Positions 1 through 6,843 of a stretch of 64,000 nucleotides of DNA are shown piece after piece. A model generated the notes under the pieces. It saw only the letters and a program-made list of their open reading frames with translations, did not search any database and had not been told where the DNA came from. Source of the DNA: Streptomyces violaceusniger Tu 4113 (GTDB taxonomy: Bacteria > Actinomycetota > Actinomycetes > Streptomycetales > Streptomycetaceae); NCBI RefSeq assembly GCF_000147815.2, contig NC_015957.1, forward strand, positions 4,650,001 to 4,714,000. Reading direction: 5' to 3'. How positions within the stretch are numbered: position 1 is the stretch's first letter; each line of letters opens with the position of its first letter. Both the position numbers and the translations under genes were made by a program.

Positions 1-396
1 AAGCCCGACCGCTCCTTCCAGAGCCTCGGCTTCGACTCGCTGGCGGGCGTGGAGTTCCGTAACCGGCTGAACTCGGCCACCGGGCTCCGCCTTCCCTCCA
101 CGCTGATCTTCGACAACCCCACGCCCGCCGCGCTCGCCGAGTATCTGCGCGGCCGGGTAGCGACGGACAGCCCGGCCGAGTCGGACATGGATCCGGAAGA
201 GGCCAGGATCCGTGCCCTTCTGACGTCGATTCCGCTGGGGCGCCTGCGCCGCTCCGGTCTGCTGGACGCGCTCACCGAGCTGGCGAGCGGCAAGGACCAG
301 GCCGAGACAGACACCGAGGAGAAGGAGACGGACTCCATCGACGCGATGGACGACGACGACCTGATCGACATGATGCTCGAGGATCTCGGCAACTGA
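1..396 (+). CDS. Type I modular polyketide synthase, C-terminal end (ACP and docking domain)
   Basis: The reading frame is open from base 1, so this is the 3' end of a larger gene. The first residues carry the acyl-carrier-protein motif LGFDSL; the Ser at 37-39 is the expected phosphopantetheine attachment site. It is followed by the ACP helix with FDNPTP, typical of type I PKS. The remaining about 70 residues ([20 protein letters not shown], then an acidic tail ending in [13 protein letters not shown]) match the C-terminal docking region of modular PKS proteins that hand the chain to another PKS subunit. No thioesterase is present, so this is probably not the last module. Role: covalent carrier of the growing polyketide in the cytoplasm. 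Confidence 0.93.
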   Translation, partial: KPDRSFQSLGFDSLAGVEFRNRLNSATGLRLPSTLIFDNPTPAALAEYLRGRVATDSPAESDMDPEEARIRALLTSIPLGRLRRSGLLDALTELASGKDQAETDTEEKETDSIDAMDDDDLIDMMLEDLGN

Positions 397-403
397 CGAA
401 GGC

Positions 404-435
404 CGAGTCCCCCCGGAGACCTCCGGGGGGACTCG
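404..435. terminator. Stem-loop terminator after PKS gene
   Basis: Perfect inverted repeat 404-418 / 421-435 (CGAGTCCCCCCGGAG and its complement), starting 8 bases after the PKS stop codon. No U-tract follows, which is usual for Streptomyces terminators. It may attenuate rather than stop transcription into the ligase gene. Confidence 0.7.
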
Positions 436-526
436 CACTCCAGGGCCACGTCTCGAAGGGCCCCGGCGGCGCGGGTGTTTCTCACCCCAAGAGACTTCAA
501 GAAGAAGAAAGGCACAGTGAAACCCG

Positions 527-1963
527 ATGACCGCAAAGGTCTTTGCGACGGAAGCGGTGTATTCGCTTCCCGAGTTCGAACAGAGGGCCCTGGCCATCGC
601 CGACGCGCTCCGCGAGCGCGGAGTCAGCGACGGCACCCGGGTCATGCTGAAGGCGGGCAACTCCGCCGGCTACGTCGGGGCCCTTCTCGCCCTGATGCAC
701 GTCGGCGCGTCGATCGTCATGGTCGACCACCAGGAGCGGGCGGAGGCGACACAGAGCATCTGTGACCGGGCCGGCGTCAAGATATGCGTGGTCGACGACG
801 ACACCCCGATGCCCGAGAGCGGCCCGGCCCGGGTCACCGTCTACGAACTGCTCGTGGCGAGCGTGGAGCAGTCCCCCGCCGAGCGGCGGCTGTCCCTCGA
901 CACCTGGTGCGAGCTGCCCGACGGCCTGATCATGTGGTCCTCCGGGTCCACCGGGGAGCCCAAGGGCGTCGTCAAGACCGGGGCCAAGTTCCTGAAGAAC
1001 CTGGAGCGCAACGCCGAGCAGGTGGGCCATCGCTCCGACGACGTCCTGCTGCCGCTGCTGCCCTTCTCGCACCAGTACGGGCTGTCCATGGTGCTCATCG
1101 CCTGGCTGGTCAAGTGCTCGCTGGTCATCGCGCCCTACCGGCGTCTGGACCGGGCCATGACCATGGCCGGCACCTGCGGGGCGACGGTGGTCGACGCCAC
1201 CCCGGCCAGTTACCGCAGCATGCTCAACATGATGGGCCGTAAGCCCGCCCTGGCGGACGAGCTGTCCGGTGTCCGCATGTTCTGCAGCGGGGCGGCCCCG
1301 CTGGATCCCGGCCTGGTCGGCGATTACGTCGAGAAGTTCGGGCTGCCCCTGCTGGACAGCTATGGCAGCACCGAGGCCGGAAACGTGGCCTTCGCGACCG
1401 AGGACAACGTCGTCGCCTGCGGGCGGGCCGTCGAGGGCCTGACGTTGCGGATCGTGGACGACGAGGGCGCCGCCCTCCCCTCGGGCGAGGTCGGGGAGAT
1501 CCAGGTCCACTCGCCCGACCTGATGGAGGGCTACCTTGCGGTCGACGGCACAGTGGCCCCCGTCGACCAGGACAAGACCGACTGGTACCCCACCGGCGAC
1601 TTCGGCTATCTCGACGGCGGGGACAACCTCTTCGTCCTCGGCCGGAAGTCCGCGGTGCACCGCAACGGCCACACGCTCTATCCCGAGATCATCGAGCACA
1701 AGCTGGCCGCGGGCGGCTGTCTCGTCAAGGTCGTCCCCGTCCCCGACGAGCAGCGAGGCTGCCAGCTCGTCTTCTTCGTGGAGGACGAGCAGCAGCGGGA
1801 GTCGCGGTACTGGCGGGAGCCGATCGGCTCTCTGCTGCCCGCCTTCGAGCACCCCAACCGCATTCATGTCCTGGAGCGATTCCCCCTGAACCGCAACGGC
1901 AAGCCCGACAAGCGACAACTTGAGCAGCTCGCTCTCGACCTGGCACCCGGAGCGAAGGCATGA
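527..1963 (+). CDS. Discrete acyl-AMP ligase (ANL superfamily), PKS starter activation candidate
   Basis: A 478-residue adenylate-forming enzyme. Visible core motifs: SSGSTGEPKG (about 138-147, P-loop-like A3), YGSTEAG (279-285, A5), YPTGDFG (354-360, A7), LGRKS (371-375, A8 hinge) and LNRNGKPDKR (454-463) with the catalytic Lys near 459. No carrier or condensation domain is fused, so it should activate a free acid as acyl-AMP and pass it to CoA or a carrier protein. An in-frame stop at 518-520 fixes the ATG at 527; GAAAGG lies about 14 bases upstream. It overlaps the next gene by ATGA. Position behind a PKS and in front of an acyltransferase suggests it prepares an unusual starter (amino, guanidino or short carboxylic acid). 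The substrate cannot be read from sequence alone. Confidence 0.85.
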   Translation: MTAKVFATEAVYSLPEFEQRALAIADALRERGVSDGTRVMLKAGNSAGYVGALLALMHVGASIVMVDHQERAEATQSICDRAGVKICVVDDDTPMPESGPARVTVYELLVASVEQSPAERRLSLDTWCELPDGLIMWSSGSTGEPKGVVKTGAKFLKNLERNAEQVGHRSDDVLLPLLPFSHQYGLSMVLIAWLVKCSLVIAPYRRLDRAMTMAGTCGATVVDATPASYRSMLNMMGRKPALADELSGVRMFCSGAAPLDPGLVGDYVEKFGLPLLDSYGSTEAGNVAFATEDNVVACGRAVEGLTLRIVDDEGAALPSGEVGEIQVHSPDLMEGYLAVDGTVAPVDQDKTDWYPTGDFGYLDGGDNLFVLGRKSAVHRNGHTLYPEIIEHKLAAGGCLVKVVPVPDEQRGCQLVFFVEDEQQRESRYWREPIGSLLPAFEHPNRIHVLERFPLNRNGKPDKRQLEQLALDLAPGAKA

Positions 1964-3009
1964 CAGAGCCACAGGCGACAGAGCCCCAGACCACCGAATC
2001 CCAGGCAGCAGAGTCGCAGACCCCCGAGTCCCGGGCAACGGAGTCGCAGCCGGGCCGCACGGCGTTCGTCTTCCCCGGGATGGGGCCCTTCCGCTTCACC
2101 GACGTGGGCGAGTTCCTGCTGACCAACCCCCATGCCCGGCGCCGGCTCGCGATCGCCGACGAGGTGGTGGGGTACTCCGTGTTCGACCAGTACCGCCAGT
2201 CGGACGGCGACGAGGAGGGGCAGTACGCCGCGCACACCCAGATCGCCTTCCTGACCGTCTGTCTCTCCCTCGCCGACTGGGCGGAGGAGACGCTGGGAGA
2301 GAAGCCCGAGCTGTGTGCCGGACCGAGCTTCGGCCAGCGGGCCGCGGTGACCTACGCGGGGTCCCTGCCCTTCGAGGAGACCGTGCGGCTCACCGCCGAG
2401 CTGGCCCGCTGCGAGGAGGAGTACTTCGCGCAGGAGCACCGTGAGGCGGTCACGCACTGCGTGATCCACACCCCCGAGGAGAGCCTTCGCAAGGCGCTGG
2501 GCGAACTGGACGACGAGGGGGAGTGGCACGACCTCTCCGGCTACATCGACCAGGGCTTCTACCTCGTGTCCCTGCGCGAGCCCGTGCTCGATCGGTTCAA
2601 GAAGCGGATCGGCGACCTCGGCGGCTACAACATGTACACCATGAGGCCGCCCGTACACGCCCCCTCGTTCGGCGATCTGCGCCGCAAGGCGGAGGAGGAG
2701 GTCTTCGGCGGCTTCGAGCTGGCCGACCCCAAGCTCCCGGTCGTCTCCGACCAGAACGGCGCGCTGCTGACCGACGCGGCGGGGGTGCGCACCATGCTGC
2801 TCGACACCTTCAACTGTCCGATCCGCTGGCCGGACATGGTGGAGACGATGCGGGAGCGCGGCATCACCAAGATCTGCATCTCGGGCCCGGACAACCTCTT
2901 CGGCCGGGTGAACAGCACCGGCGAGAACTTCGAGGTCCTGGCCATCGACGCCCGCAAGGCGATGCGCCCGCGCGTCCGTCAGAGGAGTGCTCGCCGGGCA
3001 CGGCGGTGA
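1960..3009 (+). CDS. Discrete acyltransferase (malonyl-CoA:ACP transacylase fold)
   Basis: 349 residues. The N-terminus (2-30) is a run of degenerate TEPQ/TESQ units, a probable flexible linker. The acyltransferase fold begins at FVFPGMG (37-42). The nucleophile motif is GPSFGQ (121-126, Ser123), where most family members have GHSxG. The second catalytic residue is probably His233 in RPPVHAPSF. The C-terminus is arginine-rich. ATG at 1960 overlaps the ligase stop, so the two are translationally coupled. By analogy with stand-alone acyltransferases in polyketide pathways with unusual starters (for example VinK of vicenistatin), it probably moves the acyl group made by the neighbouring ligase onto a PKS carrier protein. 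A hydrolytic editing role is the main alternative. Confidence 0.8.
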   Translation: MTEPQATEPQTTESQAAESQTPESRATESQPGRTAFVFPGMGPFRFTDVGEFLLTNPHARRRLAIADEVVGYSVFDQYRQSDGDEEGQYAAHTQIAFLTVCLSLADWAEETLGEKPELCAGPSFGQRAAVTYAGSLPFEETVRLTAELARCEEEYFAQEHREAVTHCVIHTPEESLRKALGELDDEGEWHDLSGYIDQGFYLVSLREPVLDRFKKRIGDLGGYNMYTMRPPVHAPSFGDLRRKAEEEVFGGFELADPKLPVVSDQNGALLTDAAGVRTMLLDTFNCPIRWPDMVETMRERGITKICISGPDNLFGRVNSTGENFEVLAIDARKAMRPRVRQRSARRARR

Positions 3010-3066
3010 CGGCCTTTCCGCCCGGGGCCACGGTCGGCCCCGGATCGTCGTCCGCCGTCTGATGGA

Positions 3067-3088
3067 GGCGCTGCCCTCGGGCAGCGCC
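3067..3088. terminator. Stem-loop after the ligase-acyltransferase operon
   Basis: Perfect inverted repeat 3067-3076 / 3079-3088 (GGCGCTGCCC and its complement) 57 bases beyond the acyltransferase stop and before the TetR promoter. Likely end of the PKS-associated transcript. Confidence 0.6.
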
Positions 3089-3124
3089 CAGCCGGCGGCC
3101 GTCGTCCATGGCATCCTCTTCAAA

Positions 3125-3153
3125 TTGACTGATCGATCTCGAAAGGCTAGTGT
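3125..3153 (+). promoter_or_regulatory. Sigma-70-type promoter of the TetR gene, probably leaderless
   Basis: TTGACT (3125-3130), 17-base spacer, TAGTGT (3148-3153). The ATG begins at 3160, seven bases after the -10 element, so the mRNA would start at or next to the start codon. No Shine-Dalgarno sequence is present. The sequence GACTGATCGATC overlapping the -35 shares a GACTGAT half with the inverted repeat upstream of the hydrolase gene. Confidence 0.65.
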
Positions 3154-3159
3154 GCCGGT

Positions 3160-3768
3160 ATGGCACGGAGGAAGGAATTCGACCCCGAGGTCGCGCTGGA
3201 CGCCGCGATGCGGCTGTTCTGGCGCAATGGCTATGAGGGGACGTCCACCAGTGATCTGGTGGAGGGCCTGGGAATCGCGCGGGCAAGTCTGTACGGGACC
3301 TTCGGGTCCAAGCGCGGGCTGTATCTGGCCGCGCTCGACCGCTTTCTCTCCGGCGCCGCCACGCCGAGCCCGGCCGACATCCTGGCGTCGCGTGCGTCCG
3401 CCCTGGACGCGGTCCGGGATCTGCTGGAGACCAGCGCGGCAGCCCCGAAGCCGGGTACGCCCCAGGGCTGCTTCGCGGTCAACGCCACGGTGGAGCACGG
3501 GGATTCCGACCCCGAGATCTCGCGGCGCCTGGAGGGTAACCGAAGCCGCCTCGAGACCGCGCTCTTCGGTGCGCTGCTGAGGGCCCGCGCGCAGGGCGAG
3601 CTGGCGCCCGGCGTCGATCCGAGTTCGGCGGCGACCATGCTGGCCTCGCTCAACAGTGGCCTGAAGGTGCTGTCGTGCGCGGGCGAGGACCAGCGCGACC
3701 GCATCACCACCGCGGTCGACACCGTCATGGCGATGCTGACCTCCCCGGCGGCCGCCGTCACCGGCTGA
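3160..3768 (+). CDS. TetR/AcrR family transcriptional regulator
   Basis: 202 residues. The N-terminal helix-turn-helix (about 9-55) shows the family pattern GYEGTSTSDLVEGLG followed by ASLYGTFGSKRGLY. The C-terminal two-thirds is a ligand-binding helical domain with GCFAVNATVEHG, seen in the branch whose members often control oxidoreductases or hydrolases. It lies directly upstream of and in the same direction as the alpha/beta hydrolase gene, and both start regions carry GACTrAT-type half-sites, so self-repression and control of the hydrolase are likely. Ligand unknown. Confidence 0.9.
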   Translation: MARRKEFDPEVALDAAMRLFWRNGYEGTSTSDLVEGLGIARASLYGTFGSKRGLYLAALDRFLSGAATPSPADILASRASALDAVRDLLETSAAAPKPGTPQGCFAVNATVEHGDSDPEISRRLEGNRSRLETALFGALLRARAQGELAPGVDPSSAATMLASLNSGLKVLSCAGEDQRDRITTAVDTVMAMLTSPAAAVTG

Positions 3769-3800
3769 CGGCGGCGCTCCGCGACCGCGTCGAAGCGGAA

Positions 3801-3822
3801 GACACCCACACCTCTGGGTGTC
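3801..3822. terminator. Stem-loop after TetR gene
   Basis: GACACCCA (3801-3808) pairs perfectly with TGGGTGTC (3815-3822) around a 6-base loop, followed by TTGTGTGT. Located 33 bases after the TetR stop. Confidence 0.55.
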
Positions 3823-3832
3823 TTGTGTGTGC

Positions 3833-3854
3833 ACTAATTCAAGACTAATCAGTC
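3833..3854. promoter_or_regulatory. Probable TetR operator upstream of hydrolase gene
   Basis: Inverted repeat GACTAATCAGTC (3843-3854; arms GACT/AGTC) plus a direct repeat of ACTAAT at 3833-3838 and 3844-3849, 11 bases apart (one helical turn). The arm GACTGAT on the other strand also occurs across the TetR promoter at 3127-3133. Fits a site shared by the TetR gene and the hydrolase gene. Confidence 0.5.
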
Positions 3855-3872
3855 CCGAATCATGGAGGGGTC

Positions 3873-4757
3873 ATGCTTTTCGATCATCGTGGAGAACCTG
3901 TCCGCACCGGCCGCGCCGCCGTCAACGGCACCAAGCTCCATTACCGAACGGCCGGCTCCGGTCCGGTGGTGGTGCTACTGCACGGTGTGCCCAAGACCGG
4001 CTATCACTGGCGGCATCTGGTCCCGAAGCTGACGGCACGGCACACCGTCGTCGTGCCGGACCTCCGTGGTCTGGGCGACTCGGCCCATCCCGCGGACGGA
4101 TTCGACTGCGCCACCATGAGCGACGACATCGCCGCGCTGATGGCCCACCTCGGGCATGGGTCCTACACCGTGATGGGGGAGGACTGGGGAGCGGTGGTCG
4201 CCTATCAGCTCGCCGCCCGCCACCGTGATCACGTCGAGGCGCTGGTGTTCGCCGAGGCGCTGCTGCCCGGCTTCGGCTTCGAGGACCACACCGCGCTGAC
4301 CCGCGAGAACGTGTCGGGCGGGATGTTCCTGTGGCATCTGGGCTTCTATTTCCAGCCGGACGTACCCGAGATGCTGATCACCGGGCATGAGCGCGAACTC
4401 ATCACGTACATGCTGAAGGACGAGCGCAGCTTCCCCGACACCGCCACCGCCGACGCAATCGACGAGTATGTGCGCTGCTACTCCATGCCCGGTGGTATCC
4501 GCTCGATGCTGGCGATCTACCGGGCGATGCTCGTCGACGCCGAACAGAACCGGCAGGCGGCCGGCACGATGCTGAACATCCCGGTGCTGGCGCTCGGCGG
4601 CGACGCGTTCATCGGCGACCGGAACGAGACCCAGATGCGACTGCTCGCCCACGATGTCACCGGCCATGTCTTCCAGGCCGGACACGACCTCGCCGAGGAG
4701 GTGCCGGACGAGGTGGCCGACGTCCTGCTGCCGTTCCTGGCCGACCGGCTCACCTGA
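3873..4757 (+). CDS. Alpha/beta hydrolase, epoxide hydrolase/haloalkane dehalogenase-like
   Basis: 294 residues. Oxyanion motif HGVP (37-40); nucleophile elbow MGEDWGAVVAY with Asp104 in place of Ser, which marks the epoxide hydrolase/dehalogenase group rather than lipases; catalytic base probably His271 in QAGHDLAEEV. A cap domain lies between about residues 125 and 225. No signal peptide, so cytoplasmic. GGAGGGG ends a few bases before the ATG. Likely opens an epoxide or related electrophile by way of an aspartyl ester; haloacetate dehalogenase activity is a possible alternative. Regulated with the upstream TetR. Confidence 0.85.
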   Translation: MLFDHRGEPVRTGRAAVNGTKLHYRTAGSGPVVVLLHGVPKTGYHWRHLVPKLTARHTVVVPDLRGLGDSAHPADGFDCATMSDDIAALMAHLGHGSYTVMGEDWGAVVAYQLAARHRDHVEALVFAEALLPGFGFEDHTALTRENVSGGMFLWHLGFYFQPDVPEMLITGHERELITYMLKDERSFPDTATADAIDEYVRCYSMPGGIRSMLAIYRAMLVDAEQNRQAAGTMLNIPVLALGGDAFIGDRNETQMRLLAHDVTGHVFQAGHDLAEEVPDEVADVLLPFLADRLT

Positions 4758-4800
4758 CCCGAGTCGCGGACGCGCCGGGGCCGGCCCTGCGCCTCCGTGC

Positions 4801-4837
4801 TCTCTTGAGGTGACTCGGGAGCTGTAGGAGAGTGGCC
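4801..4837. promoter_or_regulatory. HxlR operator candidate, copy A
   Basis: 37-base element beginning TCTCTTG and ending GTAGGAGAGTGGCC, lying directly before the HxlR ATG. It matches 5759-5793 upstream of the Rid gene at most positions (TCTCTTG, then GT.AC.CGG.A.C.GTA.GAGAGTGGCC). The outer arms form an inverted repeat. The GGAG inside probably doubles as ribosome binding site. Confidence 0.6.
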
Positions 4838-4839
4838 CC

Positions 4840-5220
4840 ATGGGCACCAAGCAGTACACCGGCTCGCCCGAGGACGCCGATCTGATGCGCGCGGACTCCT
4901 TGGCGCGGGAGATCTTCGCGGATGTCGCCAACAAGTGGGCGTTCCTGATCATCGAGTTCCTCGGGGAACGCACCCTGCGCTTCAGCGAGTTGCGGAACGA
5001 GGTCGAGGGCATCAGTCATAAGATGCTCACCCAGAACCTGCGCATGCTGGAGCGCAACGGCCTGGTCGAGCGGAAGGTGCACCCCACCGTGCCGCCCCGG
5101 GTCGAGTACACCCTCACCGAGCCGGGCCGGGCCCTGCGCGCGACGGTCGACGGCATGTGCGGCTGGACCCACACCTACCTCGGCCATATCGAGGACTCCC
5201 GCCGCCGCTTCGACGCCTGA
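4840..5220 (+). CDS. HxlR family winged-helix regulator
   Basis: 126 residues. The HxlR/MarR-like winged helix spans about 20-105: KWAFLIIEFLGERTLRFSEL, then GISHKMLTQNLRMLERNGLV and the wing RVEYTLTEPGRAL. The canonical N-terminal redox Cys of HxlR proteins is absent; only Cys107 is present. It converges on the Rid-family gene on the other strand. The same long sequence motif precedes both genes, which makes this protein the likely regulator of both. Confidence 0.88.
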   Translation: MGTKQYTGSPEDADLMRADSLAREIFADVANKWAFLIIEFLGERTLRFSELRNEVEGISHKMLTQNLRMLERNGLVERKVHPTVPPRVEYTLTEPGRALRATVDGMCGWTHTYLGHIEDSRRRFDA

Positions 5221-5285
5221 TCGGGGAAGCGGTCACAGCGACCACGCGGTGGCCCCGTGTCCTGCGGGGCCACCGCGCGGCCACG

Positions 5286-5693
5286 TCAGTCGAGGACCGC
5301 GGTGGCTTCGATCTCGACCAGATGCTCGGGGATGTCCAGCGCCGCGACCCCCAGCAGCGTGCCCGGCGGGACCGGGGTGACCCCCAGCTTCGCGGCCGCC
5401 CGGGCCGCCCCTTCCAGGAACAGGGGCATCTTGTCGGGCGTCCAGTCGACGACGTAGACGGTCAGCTTCGCCACATCGTCGAAGGAGCCGCCGACCTCCG
5501 CCAGGGCGGTGCCGATGTTCAGGTAGCACCGCTCGACCTGAGCGGCGAGGTCACCTTCGCCGACCGTGACCCCATCGGCATCCCAGGCGACCTGCCCGGC
5601 GATATGGACCAGCCTCGACCCGGTCGCGATCGACACCTGCCGGTACACCTCGATCTCCGGCAATCCGCTGGGGTTTACCAGGGTGATGGCCAT
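5286..5693 (-). CDS. RidA/YjgF/YER057c/UK114 (Rid) family protein
   Basis: 135 residues when started at the ATG ending at 5693 (the frame is open upstream, but GAAGGCAGG sits just before this ATG). Family pattern: SGLPEIEVYRQVSIATG, VHIAGQVAWDADG, QVERCYLNIGTALAEVGGS and PEHLVEIEA at the end. The Arg needed for imine/enamine deaminase activity in archetypal RidA (the PxRx motif before the last strand) is replaced: the sequence reads VPPGTLLGVAAL. It is therefore probably one of the Arg-less Rid subfamilies with unknown activity. Cytoplasmic, usually trimeric. Transcribed toward the HxlR gene. Confidence 0.85.
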   Translation of the reverse strand: MAITLVNPSGLPEIEVYRQVSIATGSRLVHIAGQVAWDADGVTVGEGDLAAQVERCYLNIGTALAEVGGSFDDVAKLTVYVVDWTPDKMPLFLEGAARAAAKLGVTPVPPGTLLGVAALDIPEHLVEIEATAVLD

Positions 5694-5758
5694 GCTGCCT
5701 GCCTTCTCATCAGGGGAGCCCACGGGCTCGCTTCCGCGGAGCCCATGGGGGCGCGCTC

Positions 5759-5793
5759 TCTCTTGGTTACCCGGAAACCGTAAGAGAGTGGCC
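5759..5793. promoter_or_regulatory. HxlR operator candidate, copy B
   Basis: 35-base element matching copy A at 4801-4837, with outer inverted repeat CTCTCTT / AAGAGAG (5757-5787 region). It lies 66 bases upstream of the Rid-gene start codon. Because copy B is oriented so that its GAGAG part cannot serve as a ribosome binding site for the Rid gene, the match to copy A is unlikely to reflect translation signals. Confidence 0.6.
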
Positions 5794-5930
5794 GCTGACA
5801 TGGAAGAACGCACTTTTCGGTGACTGGGGAACCTTTTGGTGACCGAGTGACCCAAGGGGTCCGCGTACCGGTTCCTCGGACGCCCGGCCTTCCGGGTTTG
5901 TCATGTACGGGCTACAGTGCCTCGACGTAG

Positions 5931-5944
5931 TGGGAGCGCTCCCA
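5931..5944. promoter_or_regulatory. CebR box
   Basis: TGGGAGCGCTCCCA, a perfect 14-base palindrome identical to the published consensus of CebR, the cellobiose/cellotriose-responsive LacI repressor of streptomycetes. It lies 36 bases before the ATG of a secreted protein resembling cellulose-linked Cip1, which supports the assignment. Confidence 0.85.
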
Positions 5945-5980
5945 AGCTCTCGATCGTCCTGACCAGTCGAAGGATCCGCC

Positions 5981-6769
5981 ATGACCCCCACACCACACCG
6001 CGCCCTGGCCGCCGCCGCGGTGGCCGTGGCGCTGGCGCTGACCGCCCCGGCCGCGCCACGGGCCTCGGCACAACCGGTGGCCTGCGCCGCCGATGGCTTC
6101 TGCGAGGACTTCGAGTCCCAGACCGGTACCACCCCCGCGGGCCGCTGGACCACGGCCGTCGCCAACTGCTCGGGCACCGGCACCGCCACCGTGGACACCA
6201 CGACGGCTCACGGCGGCACCACGTCGGTGCGGATCACGGGCAAGGCGGGATACTGCAACCATGCCTTCGCCGGCACCTCGCTGTCCGGTCTGCCCTCCGG
6301 TGGCGACCTCTACGGACGCTTCTGGGTCCGCCACACCACCGCGTTGCCCGCCCAGCACGTCACGTTCGCCGCCCTGCGCGACGCCAACGACAACGGCAGG
6401 GACCTGCGCATGGGCGGTCAGAACAAGGCCTTGCAGTGGAACCGCGAGTCGGACGACGCCACTCTCCCCGCCCAGAGCCCGGCGGGCGTCGCGCTCAGCA
6501 CCCCGCTGCCCGTCAACACTTGGACCTGTCTGGAGTTCCGCCTCGACCGCACCGCGGGCCGCCTGGACACCTGGGTGAACGGCGCGCTCGTCACCGGCCT
6601 GGTGGTGGACGGCACCCCGACCCAGGACGTCGACCAGCAGTGGCTGAGCCGGGGCGGGTGGCGGCCCGCCCCGGGCGATCTGCGGCTGGGCTGGGAGAGT
6701 TACGGCGAGGGCGACGACACTCTCTGGTACGACGACGTCGCCGTCGGCACCTCCCGGATCGGCTGCTGA
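5981..6769 (+). CDS. Secreted Cip1-like protein (cellulose-utilisation associated)
   Basis: 262 residues. A signal peptide covers about 1-30 (hydrophobic AAAAVAVALALTAPAAPRASA, cut near ASA-QP). The mature part is beta-rich with five Cys that could form disulfides, and contains CEDFESQ, LYGRFWVRHT, WTCLEFRLDR and DTLWYDDVAVG, the pattern of Cip1-type polysaccharide-lyase-like jelly rolls also found in Streptomyces. No cellulose-binding module is attached. Cip1 itself is a protein of the Trichoderma cellulase system; a lyase activity has not been firmly shown. A CebR box just upstream predicts induction by cello-oligosaccharides. Confidence 0.75.
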   Translation: MTPTPHRALAAAAVAVALALTAPAAPRASAQPVACAADGFCEDFESQTGTTPAGRWTTAVANCSGTGTATVDTTTAHGGTTSVRITGKAGYCNHAFAGTSLSGLPSGGDLYGRFWVRHTTALPAQHVTFAALRDANDNGRDLRMGGQNKALQWNRESDDATLPAQSPAGVALSTPLPVNTWTCLEFRLDRTAGRLDTWVNGALVTGLVVDGTPTQDVDQQWLSRGGWRPAPGDLRLGWESYGEGDDTLWYDDVAVGTSRIGC

Positions 6770-6811
6770 GCCACCGTCGGGGACAGCTCTCGGCAACTGG
6801 CCCGGGCAACC

Positions 6812-6843
6812 GGTTCAGGGGTTCAGGGGTTCAGGGGTTCAGG
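6812..6843. repeat. Four tandem copies of GGTTCAGG overlapping a stop codon
   Basis: GGTTCAGG repeated four times without interruption, followed by GGG. It covers the 3' end of the DUF3616 gene on the minus strand (stop at 6831-6833), so a copy-number change would alter its last codons or the stop. Confidence 0.9.

Noticed and set aside
497..2038. 513-codon open frame on the minus strand
   Set aside because: Antisense to the acyl-AMP ligase, which has complete motifs; no domain seen.
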